Below are positions 1 through 6,026 of a stretch of DNA of 11,681 nt, one piece after another. Position numbers and translations under genes: made by a program. The DNA comes from an uncultured Erysipelotrichaceae bacterium. Its GTDB lineage: Bacteria > Bacillota_I > Bacilli_A > RF39 > UBA660. The notes below the pieces were generated by a model that had not been told where the DNA came from, did not search any database, and saw only the letters and a program-made list of their open reading frames with translations. The stretch is taken from the NCBI GenBank assembly GCA_902795675.1, contig CADBLZ010000027.1, positions 1 to 11,681 on the forward strand, written 5' to 3'. Position 1 is the stretch's first letter. The number at the start of each line of letters is the position of its first letter.

Positions 1-1
1 A

Positions 2-466
2 AGAAGAAAACTAGGAATAGTATTCCAAGACTTCAAACTATTACCAAAACTAACAGTTTATGAAAATGTTTCTTTTGGTTTAGAAAATCTAGGACTTAAG
101 AAAACTGAAATCAGAGATAAAGTAATGAAAGCAATCGAATTAGTTAATCTAAAAGATAAAGTAAAAAGCTTTCCTGATCAATTATCTGGTGGTGAACAAC
201 AAAGAGTTTGTATAGCACGTGCTATAGCAAATGATCCAAAAGTATTAATTTGTGACGAACCTACAGGAAACTTAGACCCTAAGACATCAAAAGAAATAGT
301 TAAAGTTATTAATCATATCAACCAAGAACTAGGAACTACAGTTATCATGGTTACACATGATAAGGAAATAGTTAACTCACTAAAGAAGAGAGTAATAACT
401 TTAGAAAATGGTGTTTTAGTAAATGATACAATGAAAGGAAGTTATACTGCCGATGAAAGCAATTAG
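2..466 (+). CDS. ftsE: Cell division ABC transporter ATPase FtsE (5' end outside window)
   Basis: ATPase half of the FtsEX complex at the division site or lateral wall. It uses ATP to drive FtsX, which switches on peptidoglycan hydrolases outside the membrane. The open frame is already running at base 2, and 154 residues are visible of a family usually near 228, so the Walker A loop is off-window. Seen in order: the Q-loop (GIVFQDFKLLPKLTVYENV), the ABC signature LSGGEQQR, Walker B with catalytic Glu (VLICDEPTGNLDP), and the switch His (MVTHD). The Q-loop and TGNLDP wording are typical of FtsE and the closely related LolD/MacB-type ATPases; the following ftsX decides for FtsE. Its last 14 bases overlap ftsX, which suggests coupled translation. 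The ATG at 125 is internal, since conserved sequence continues upstream of it. Confidence 0.95.
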   Translation, partial: RRKLGIVFQDFKLLPKLTVYENVSFGLENLGLKKTEIRDKVMKAIELVNLKDKVKSFPDQLSGGEQQRVCIARAIANDPKVLICDEPTGNLDPKTSKEIVKVINHINQELGTTVIMVTHDKEIVNSLKKRVITLENGVLVNDTMKGSYTADESN

Positions 467-1367
467 AATATTTGGACGTAATATAAGAAATGCATTCAAG
501 AGTATCTTCCGTAACTTATCATTAAGTGCTGCATCTATTATATGTACAACAATCACATTAACAATTGTTTCTTTATCAATGATGGTATCAGCAAACATTA
601 ATAACTTTACTAAAGACTTAGAAGAAACAATGACAATCATTCTTTATGTTGATAAAGATGCAACTAAAGATGATATCACTTCAGTAAAAAGTAAAATACT
701 AGAAATAGAAAATGTTAAATCAGATGAATTACTATTCAAGGATAAAGAAACAATCAAAGAAGAAATGATTAAAAAGACTTCTAAAGATAGTCCTTTATAC
801 AACATTATGAATAACTGGACAGAAGAAACAAATCCTCTAGAACCAGAATTCATAATTACAGTTAAAGAAATAAGAGATATAAGTAAAACAGCTGACACAT
901 TAAGACAAATCGATAATGTAAGTAATGTTCAATATAGTGAATCAGTAGTAGAAAAAATGATCCCTGTATTTGATGTTGTTGAAAAGATTACATTAATAAT
1001 CATTATTGGTTTAATAGTAGTTACAATCTTCTTAATTTGTAACACTATCAAATTAACAATCTTCGCTCGTCGTAACGAAATTGAAATCATGCGTTTAGTT
1101 GGTACTAGTAACTTTGTTATTAAATTACCATTTATTATCGAAGGTTTATTCTTAGGTTTAATTGGTTCTATTGTTCCGATAGTAGCAACTATTTGGGGAT
1201 ATATCCTATGTTACGATAAACTAAATGGATACTTATTTACTAACTTTATTAAAATGATTAAACCAGTTCCATTTACTATCCAAGTATCATTGATATTACT
1301 AATTATTGGTGGATTAGTTGGTATGCTTGGTAGTTGGCGTACAGTAAGGAGATACTTAAAGATATAA
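453..1367 (+). CDS. ftsX: Cell division protein FtsX, membrane subunit of FtsEX
   Basis: Membrane partner of FtsE that carries the ATPase signal to an exported wall hydrolase. The 304 residues are normal length for Gram-positive FtsX. Layout: cytoplasmic N-tail with Arg/Lys (1-20), first membrane helix about 22-45, an extracellular domain about 50-172 that would bind the hydrolase, then three more helices near 176-204, 222-252 and 274-294. The stretch between helices two and three (FARRNEIEIMRLVGTSN) is the conserved FtsX coupling segment that contacts the ATPase. The start ATG lies inside the 3' end of ftsE, with AAAGGAAG at 434-441 as ribosome site. Its stop codon shares one base with the next gene's start (TAATG), so ftsE, ftsX and the M23 gene form one tight operon. 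Confidence 0.95.
   Translation: MKAIRIFGRNIRNAFKSIFRNLSLSAASIICTTITLTIVSLSMMVSANINNFTKDLEETMTIILYVDKDATKDDITSVKSKILEIENVKSDELLFKDKETIKEEMIKKTSKDSPLYNIMNNWTEETNPLEPEFIITVKEIRDISKTADTLRQIDNVSNVQYSESVVEKMIPVFDVVEKITLIIIIGLIVVTIFLICNTIKLTIFARRNEIEIMRLVGTSNFVIKLPFIIEGLFLGLIGSIVPIVATIWGYILCYDKLNGYLFTNFIKMIKPVPFTIQVSLILLIIGGLVGMLGSWRTVRRYLKI
1346..1351 (+). promoter_or_regulatory. Ribosome binding site deciding the M23 peptidase start
   Basis: AAGGAG within the end of ftsX. It lies 15 bases before the ATG at 1367 and downstream of the alternative TTG at 1334, so it cannot serve that TTG. The spacing is slightly long, but stop-start overlap with ftsX would help reinitiation. Confidence 0.65.
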
Positions 1368-2572
1368 TGAAAATAAAGAAATTATTACTTACTTCTATTA
1401 TATTTTCATTTATATTTAGTATCCACCCAGTATTAGCTGCTGGCAAAACATTAGGTGATTATAAAAGAGAAGTTCAAAACTATAAAGCTCAACAAGAAGA
1501 AGTTAGACAACTTACGACAGAAGCTAAAGCGAACATCGATGCTAAAAGAAATGCCATAACAAAAGCTAACGCTGACATTGCTCAAAATGAAACTAAAGTA
1601 GAAGAAGCAAAAGTAAAAGTAACTGAGTCACAAGAAAAGATTAAAATTAAAACTGCTGAATTAGGACACGTATTACAATCACTTCAATATACTGATAGTA
1701 ATAGTGATGCTACATTCATTGAATATGTTTTTAATTCAGAATCAATTAGTGACTTAATGGAAAGACAAGCTATTGTTCAAGAAATAGCAGATTATACACA
1801 ACAAGAATTAAATGACTTAAATGATTTAGTAAAAGAAAATCAAGACCTACAAGTAACATTAACAAATGAAAACGCAATGTTAAATGACAATATTACAAAA
1901 TATGAAAAAGATGTTCAAGACTTACAAGCTTATATCAATTCAAAAGCTGAAATAGGTATTAACATTCAAGAAAAATTAAAAGCATTACAAGAATCAGTTA
2001 AAATCTATGAAGAAGCAGGTTGTAAAGATAACGACTCAATTGATATTTGTTACTATAGTAAACATCCTAATTCATCATATTTTTCAAAACCATTATATAA
2101 AGGTGTTGTAACACAAGCATTCTCATATAACGGATATTCTGGTCATACAGGTATCGATATTGGTGGTAATACACCAGGAACACCTGTATATGCTCCAGCA
2201 AATGGAACAGTAATTGCTACTGTATATCATAGTAGCTGTGGTGGTAACATCATCTACATGCATTTCAATGTTAATGGTGTAGCTTACTCTGCTGAATTTG
2301 GTCACTTAAGATCAATGAATGTTCAAAAAGGTCAATTCGTAACAAAAGGTACTCAAATAGGTACAGTTGGTGGCGACCCATCTACATATTGGTATGATAA
2401 ATGTAGTGCTGGTGCCCACTTACACTATGCTATAGCATATGGTTATTATTTAGGTTCTGGTGCTTACGGATATTCAAGTTGGTCTACATGGAAGAGACAA
2501 ATTGCTGCTACTGGTGTACAATCAATCACTGGTATTAAAAATGTCTACGGTTATAGATGGACAGGACTATAA
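1367..2572 (+). CDS. Secreted coiled-coil M23 peptidoglycan endopeptidase, likely FtsEX-controlled
   Basis: Zinc metallopeptidase expected to cut peptide cross-links in the wall. Starting at ATG 1367 (401 residues), the protein opens with a clean Sec signal peptide: MKIKK, a hydrophobic core to about residue 20, and a cleavage region PVLAA near 24/25. Residues about 28-215 are long, charged, Ala/Glu/Lys/Gln-rich helices of coiled-coil type, as in EnvC, PcsB and CwlO, where the coiled coil docks on FtsX. The C-terminal M23 (LytM) domain has its zinc ligands: HTGIDIGG (His260, Asp264) and AHLHYA (His351, His353), with FGH at 313. Unlike E. coli EnvC, whose LytM domain is degenerate, this one looks catalytically complete. 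Four cysteines (219, 228, 291, 346) could form two disulfides. Overlap with ftsX supports a functional partnership; cleavage specificity cannot be read from sequence. Confidence 0.9.
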   Translation: MKIKKLLLTSIIFSFIFSIHPVLAAGKTLGDYKREVQNYKAQQEEVRQLTTEAKANIDAKRNAITKANADIAQNETKVEEAKVKVTESQEKIKIKTAELGHVLQSLQYTDSNSDATFIEYVFNSESISDLMERQAIVQEIADYTQQELNDLNDLVKENQDLQVTLTNENAMLNDNITKYEKDVQDLQAYINSKAEIGINIQEKLKALQESVKIYEEAGCKDNDSIDICYYSKHPNSSYFSKPLYKGVVTQAFSYNGYSGHTGIDIGGNTPGTPVYAPANGTVIATVYHSSCGGNIIYMHFNVNGVAYSAEFGHLRSMNVQKGQFVTKGTQIGTVGGDPSTYWYDKCSAGAHLHYAIAYGYYLGSGAYGYSSWSTWKRQIAATGVQSITGIKNVYGYRWTGL

Positions 2573-2595
2573 AAAGAAGCTTAGCTTCTTTTTTT
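2571..2595 (+). terminator. Rho-independent terminator of the ftsEX-M23 operon
   Basis: Perfect 10-bp stem AAAAAGAAGC (2571-2580) with GCTTCTTTTT (2584-2593), loop TTA, and a seven-T run (2589-2595). The left arm begins inside the TAA stop of the M23 gene. Confidence 0.9.
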
Positions 2596-2620
2596 ATTTA
2601 AACTAATATGTTATTATAAT
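2593..2620 (+). promoter_or_regulatory. Probable promoter of yvcK-whiA
   Basis: Consensus -10 TATAAT at 2615-2620. The only -35 candidate at proper distance is TTTATT (2593-2598, 16-bp spacer), a weak match lying in and just after the T-run of the preceding terminator. A transcript would begin close to 2627, leaving a very short leader before the ATG at 2640, with GAAGTGAT (2629-2636) as a modest ribosome site. Confidence 0.6.
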
Positions 2621-2639
2621 TACGAAATGAAGTGATTAC

Positions 2640-3587
2640 ATGAAGAAAGTCCTAATATTTGGTGGTGGAACAGGATTATCCCAACTACTAAAAGGTTTAA
2701 AAGAATTTCCAGTTGATATAACTGCTGTGGTATCTGTTTCCGATAACGGAAGAAGTACAGGTAAACTAAGAGAAGAGTTTTCCATTCCTGCAGTTGGTGA
2801 CATAACTAAAGTATTAGTAGCTATGTCTACCGAAACAAATGATGTAATCAAATTATTCAATTATCGTTTCGATGAAAACAGTAGTTTAAGTAACCACTCC
2901 ATAAAGAATTTAATAATGACAGCATTACTAGAAATGAAAGGTGATTTCAATCACTCATTACCAGTTCTTTGTTCATTATTAGATGTTAAAGGTAAAGTCT
3001 TACCAGTAACAGAAGATAACGTTGATTTAGTAGGTATTACTAAAAGCGGTAAAGAAGTTATTGGTGAAGAACAAATAACTGAATCAAAGAGTAAGATAGT
3101 TGATCTAAAATACTCTGATAAAGTTAAACCTAATCCAAAAGTACTAGATGAAATCAAAAAAGCTGATTTAATCATCTTCAGTTCAGGTTCATTACTAACA
3201 AGTATAATGCCAAACTTAATAATTCCCGAAGTATGTGAAGCTATTAATAAATCAGCTGCTAAAAAGATGTACATATGTAATATGATTACTCAACCGGGCG
3301 AAACAGATAAGTTTAAAGTAAGCGATCATATTAAATATTTAGAAAATCATCTAGGAAAAGGTACTATTGATGTTGTTATAGCTAATAATAGTGAAATGCC
3401 TAAAACTATTGCATCACTAGCTAAAAAAGAACATAAAGAATTAGTGTCTATTGATCAAAAAGAATTAGATAAAATGAATATTGAAGTTATTAGTGATAAA
3501 TTATTAAAAGTAGAAAGTGGATATATAAGACATAACTCATTAAAAACATCATACTTAATCTTCTCATATTTAATGGATAGGGAATAA
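2640..3587 (+). CDS. yvcK: YvcK/GlmR family UDP-sugar-binding regulator (CofD-like fold)
   Basis: Cytoplasmic UDP-sugar-binding protein. In B. subtilis (YvcK/GlmR) it is needed for growth on gluconeogenic carbon and steers carbon into UDP-GlcNAc and wall synthesis. Length 315 is standard (B. subtilis about 317). Family marks: the N-terminal nucleotide loop FGGGTGLSQLLKGL (7-20), the region SDNGRSTGKLREE (34-46), PAVGDITKVLVA (50-61), and the C-terminal core SSGSLLTSIMPNLIIPE (181-197) followed by YICNMITQPGETD (211-223). Relative to the usual wording, GPGS is SSGS and DDGGSSGR is DNGRSTGK, so this copy is somewhat diverged in the ligand loops. It lies 2 bases before whiA, the classic pairing. 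The usual upstream partner rapZ (yvcJ) is not adjacent; the ftsEX operon is there instead. Confidence 0.92.
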   Translation: MKKVLIFGGGTGLSQLLKGLKEFPVDITAVVSVSDNGRSTGKLREEFSIPAVGDITKVLVAMSTETNDVIKLFNYRFDENSSLSNHSIKNLIMTALLEMKGDFNHSLPVLCSLLDVKGKVLPVTEDNVDLVGITKSGKEVIGEEQITESKSKIVDLKYSDKVKPNPKVLDEIKKADLIIFSSGSLLTSIMPNLIIPEVCEAINKSAAKKMYICNMITQPGETDKFKVSDHIKYLENHLGKGTIDVVIANNSEMPKTIASLAKKEHKELVSIDQKELDKMNIEVISDKLLKVESGYIRHNSLKTSYLIFSYLMDRE

Positions 3588-3589
3588 TT

Positions 3590-4522
3590 ATGACGTTCAC
3601 AACAAAAGTAAAAGAAGAAATAACAAAGAATGAAGTCGATAAAATCGCTTCACTAGTTGAGTTATCTTCATTCTTAAGATATTCCGCTAACATAACTAAA
3701 AATAAAATATCACTAACACTAGAAAATGCCTCTGTTGCAAGACGTATCTATAAAGATATCAAAAACAACTTTGGTATTAATATCAAAATAATAATTCGTA
3801 TACAAAAAAGATTTAGAGTAAAGAGAATATACATCTTAGAAGTAGAAGAAAAAGTTGAAGAAGTATTAGAAACTCTAAATCTATATAAACACGGTCGTAA
3901 GACATTACCAGAAGAATACTTCTTAGAAACCAGAGAAGATAAAATATCTTACTTAAGAGGAGCTTTCCTAGCTTCTGGTACAATTAATAATCCAGCAACA
4001 TCTGGATATCATCTAGAATTCAATGCTCCAACACAAAAAGAAGCAGAAGTAGTAAAATCACTGCTTAAAGAATTCCAAATAGAATCCAAAATTCTAAAAA
4101 GAAAAACTCATTATATGATATATGTTAAAAGTTCAGAAATGATAAGTGATGTTCTTCGTATGTTTGATGCATCATCATCATTCTTTGAATTTGAAGATAT
4201 AAGAATATATAGAGATCATAAAAACATGGTTAATAGATTAAATAATTGTGAAATAGCTAACCAAGAAAAAATCTTAAAATCAGGTATGAAACAATTAGAA
4301 GATATTCAATATCTAAAAGATAATGATCTATTACCATTACTTGATGAAAGTGTAAGAGAAGCAGTTAGATATCGTGAAATGTATCCTGAAACATCTCTTG
4401 CTGAACTAGCTGAAATAATATCATCTGAAACTGGTCATAAGATTGGTAAGTCAGGTGTTAATCATTACTTTATCAAAGTAAAAAAGATGGTTGAAAGAAA
4501 TAAAAATAAGGACTCAAAGTAG
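3590..4522 (+). CDS. whiA: DNA-binding protein WhiA
   Basis: Conserved Gram-positive DNA-binding protein made of a degenerate LAGLIDADG homing-endonuclease-like domain fused to a helix-turn-helix. It drives sporulation-division genes in Streptomyces and influences Z-ring formation in B. subtilis. The 310 residues are normal. Seen: N-terminal MTFTTKVKEEI; the LAGLIDADG-like part from about 118 with YLRGAFLASGTINNP (121-135), lacking the catalytic acidic pair expected of a nuclease; the linker NRLNNCEIANQEK (215-227); and a C-terminal HTH about 265-300 (TSLAELAEIIS, then GKSGVNHYFIKVKKM). It starts 2 bases after the yvcK stop, with AGGGAA (3579-3584) as ribosome site, so the two are co-transcribed. 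Its Lys-rich tail and stop codon are encoded by the left half of the terminator hairpin. Confidence 0.95.
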   Translation: MTFTTKVKEEITKNEVDKIASLVELSSFLRYSANITKNKISLTLENASVARRIYKDIKNNFGINIKIIIRIQKRFRVKRIYILEVEEKVEEVLETLNLYKHGRKTLPEEYFLETREDKISYLRGAFLASGTINNPATSGYHLEFNAPTQKEAEVVKSLLKEFQIESKILKRKTHYMIYVKSSEMISDVLRMFDASSSFFEFEDIRIYRDHKNMVNRLNNCEIANQEKILKSGMKQLEDIQYLKDNDLLPLLDESVREAVRYREMYPETSLAELAEIISSETGHKIGKSGVNHYFIKVKKMVERNKNKDSK

Positions 4523-4534
4523 TCCTTATTTTTT
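4503..4534. terminator. Bidirectional terminator between converging whiA and NlpC/P60 gene
   Basis: Perfect 12-bp stem AAAATAAGGACT (4503-4514) with AGTCCTTATTTT (4521-4532), loop CAAAGT. A T-run follows on the plus strand (4529-4534). A-rich sequence upstream (about 4497-4509) gives a T-rich tract on the minus strand, so the hairpin can end both transcripts. The whiA stop codon lies at the loop/right-arm junction. The converging gene's stop is at 4536-4538. Confidence 0.85.
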
Positions 4535-4535
4535 A

Positions 4536-5903
4536 TTACCACATATTAGTTAAATTACCGTCTCCACTATAAACATTATCCATTAGTATTATATAAGTAT
4601 AAATACTGTTGTGAACAAGTTTAGATTTATTAACAACTGTCATAACAACACCTTTGGTAGTATTTAAACTTTCAGCAATATAATAATTTTCATCATCCCA
4701 ACCAGCTAAGATAGCAGCGTGTCCAGGTAAACCAATTAAGTCACCAACTTTAACACGACCACTAGCCATTAACTCGTCAGTAATATATACTTTTTCACCA
4801 GCTTCATCTAAATCATGCCAGTTAGATGGACCGGCACCTATATCACCAATATCTACGCCGCCATTTAATAATGCCCATGTAACAAAACCGGAACAATCAA
4901 ATCCATTTGGATACATACCACCACGAACCCAAGGTCCCCAGTTAGTATAGTTTTGTAAGTCACAACCCCATGTTGCTGGACCAACGAATCTAGACTCTAA
5001 TAAACTGTATCTTGATTTATCTAAATATAAACCTTTATGATAATATCTTCCTTCACCATCAACGTGTAACTCGTCACCATGATTTTGAAGTCGACCATTC
5101 TCATAGAAGTAGTGAACTCTAAATGCAAATTCTAAAGCTAAGAAACGAGCAGCTTCAACAACACCAGCTCTTGTTCCTTCACCGGCATCTCTAACTCTAT
5201 CTGCTAAGATAGCATCTAATAAATCATTATCTTCCTTATTAAATTGACCACAACTTATATATGGCTTACTAGTGTTAATAACAGGTCTTGTAATAAAACT
5301 ACTAACTACAACTTCAACATTCTTCTTAGTATCACCTATACTTAAAGTAATAAATGTTTCACCGATATTAACGCCAGTTACTTTACCATTCTCATCTACT
5401 TTAGCAATATTCTCGTTATCACTCTTAAAATTAACTTTTTCATCAATATTGCCCAATTTAACAATGTCATAACTAATTGTTTCTTCTCGACCAATATACA
5501 TATATAAAATATCTTTATTAGTTTTAATATCTAATACTTTATTTATCTTAACGATTGCACTATTAATATCACCAATATTACCATATGAATCCTTAACATA
5601 AGCAGTATAGTCACCTTCAGGTACAGTGAATGAACAATAATCATTACTTGCTTTTACCCAACCACTATCTGTCTTACTAGGTTTAGTATCATCTTCTACT
5701 AAGATACACCATAAGTCCTTATTCATTTTCCACTTATATGTACCTACTGATACATTAATAATAACTTGATCGTTATATCTAATACTTTCTTGTTTTTCTA
5801 CTTTAATAATATATGGAGGCACAAAAAAATTTGCTAATACATAACCTAATGATATTAACAATATGATTAAAGAAAGAACTGTTAAAAAGACTTTTTTCTT
5901 CAT
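4536..5903 (-). CDS. Membrane-anchored Ig-like/Big2/NlpC-P60 (C40) cell wall hydrolase
   Basis: Exported cysteine peptidase of 455 residues, expected to cut peptidoglycan stem peptides (NlpC/P60 enzymes usually act at D-Glu/diamino-acid bonds). Residues 1-28 are a Lys start plus hydrophobic helix with no obvious cleavage site, so it is probably a signal anchor. Then: an Ig-like fold about 30-122 (FTVPEGDYTAYVKDSYGNI at 92-110), a Big2 domain about 125-200 (SDNENIAKVDENGKVTGVN at 161-179), and an unnamed region about 217-330 starting with RAGVVEAARFLALEF (245-259). The C40 domain carries Cys337 in GFDCSGFV and His395 in GHAAIL, preceded by the typical VKVGDLIG. Cys66, 90, 218 and 314 are extra cysteines. 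The start is set by AAGGGG five bases upstream. It is transcribed alone, opposite to its neighbours. Exact substrate is unknown. Confidence 0.88.
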   Translation of the reverse strand: MKKKVFLTVLSLIILLISLGYVLANFFVPPYIIKVEKQESIRYNDQVIINVSVGTYKWKMNKDLWCILVEDDTKPSKTDSGWVKASNDYCSFTVPEGDYTAYVKDSYGNIGDINSAIVKINKVLDIKTNKDILYMYIGREETISYDIVKLGNIDEKVNFKSDNENIAKVDENGKVTGVNIGETFITLSIGDTKKNVEVVVSSFITRPVINTSKPYISCGQFNKEDNDLLDAILADRVRDAGEGTRAGVVEAARFLALEFAFRVHYFYENGRLQNHGDELHVDGEGRYYHKGLYLDKSRYSLLESRFVGPATWGCDLQNYTNWGPWVRGGMYPNGFDCSGFVTWALLNGGVDIGDIGAGPSNWHDLDEAGEKVYITDELMASGRVKVGDLIGLPGHAAILAGWDDENYYIAESLNTTKGVVMTVVNKSKLVHNSIYTYIILMDNVYSGDGNLTNMW

Positions 5904-5908
5904 ATAAA

Positions 5909-5933
5909 CCCCTTAATTACTATCTAAATTATA
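5909..5933 (-). promoter_or_regulatory. Probable -10 and ribosome site of the NlpC/P60 gene
   Basis: On the minus strand TATAAT reads from 5933 to 5928, followed by AAGGGG at 5914-5909 ahead of the ATG at 5903. No good -35 is found at 16-18 bp (best is TATACA at 5956-5951), so the promoter may be weak or activator-dependent. Confidence 0.5.
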
Positions 5934-5977
5934 TCAAACAAATCAAGAAATGTATAATTTATCAAAACCCTTTGATA
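5932..5977. repeat. TATCAAA inverted repeat plus extra copy, possible operator
   Basis: TATCAAA (5960-5966) and TTTGATA (5971-5977) form a perfect 7-bp inverted repeat around ACCC. A third copy, TATCAAA, lies at 5932-5938, 28 bp from the first, and with one extra base (ATATCAAA/TTTGATAT) it also pairs with the far arm at 5971-5978. The copies overlap the -10 of the minus-strand gene and the -35 of the plus-strand gene, the position expected of a shared operator. No regulator is identified. Confidence 0.45.
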
Positions 5978-6000
5978 TTAACTAAAATAGATAGTATAAT
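5972..6000 (+). promoter_or_regulatory. Promoter of the nucleoside kinase-gapA unit
   Basis: TTGATA (5972-5977), 17-bp spacer, TATAAT (5995-6000): the best sigma-A-type promoter in the window. Its -35 lies within the right arm of the TATCAAA inverted repeat, so a protein bound there would block or alter initiation. Confidence 0.8.
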
Positions 6001-6012
6001 TTATATATAATA

Positions 6013-6019
6013 AAAGGAG
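6013..6019 (+). promoter_or_regulatory. Ribosome binding site deciding the nucleoside kinase start
   Basis: AAAGGAG. It is one base from the ATG at 6021, too close, and seven bases from the ATG at 6027, which is optimal. The second ATG is therefore chosen. Confidence 0.75.
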
Positions 6020-6026
6020 TATGGCT

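Noticed and set aside
1334..1366. TTG start giving an 11-residue longer M23 protein
   Set aside because: It lies deep in ftsX, the AAGGAG site is downstream of it, and it would push the signal peptide off the N-terminus. ATG 1367 gives a textbook signal peptide.
6021..6026. First of two ATG codons for the nucleoside kinase
   Set aside because: Only one base separates it from the AAAGGAG site; the ATG at 6027 has seven.
5904..6026. Riboswitch or small RNA in the divergent intergenic region
   Set aside because: Only 123 bases, fully occupied by two promoters and repeats; the leaders are too short for a known aptamer.
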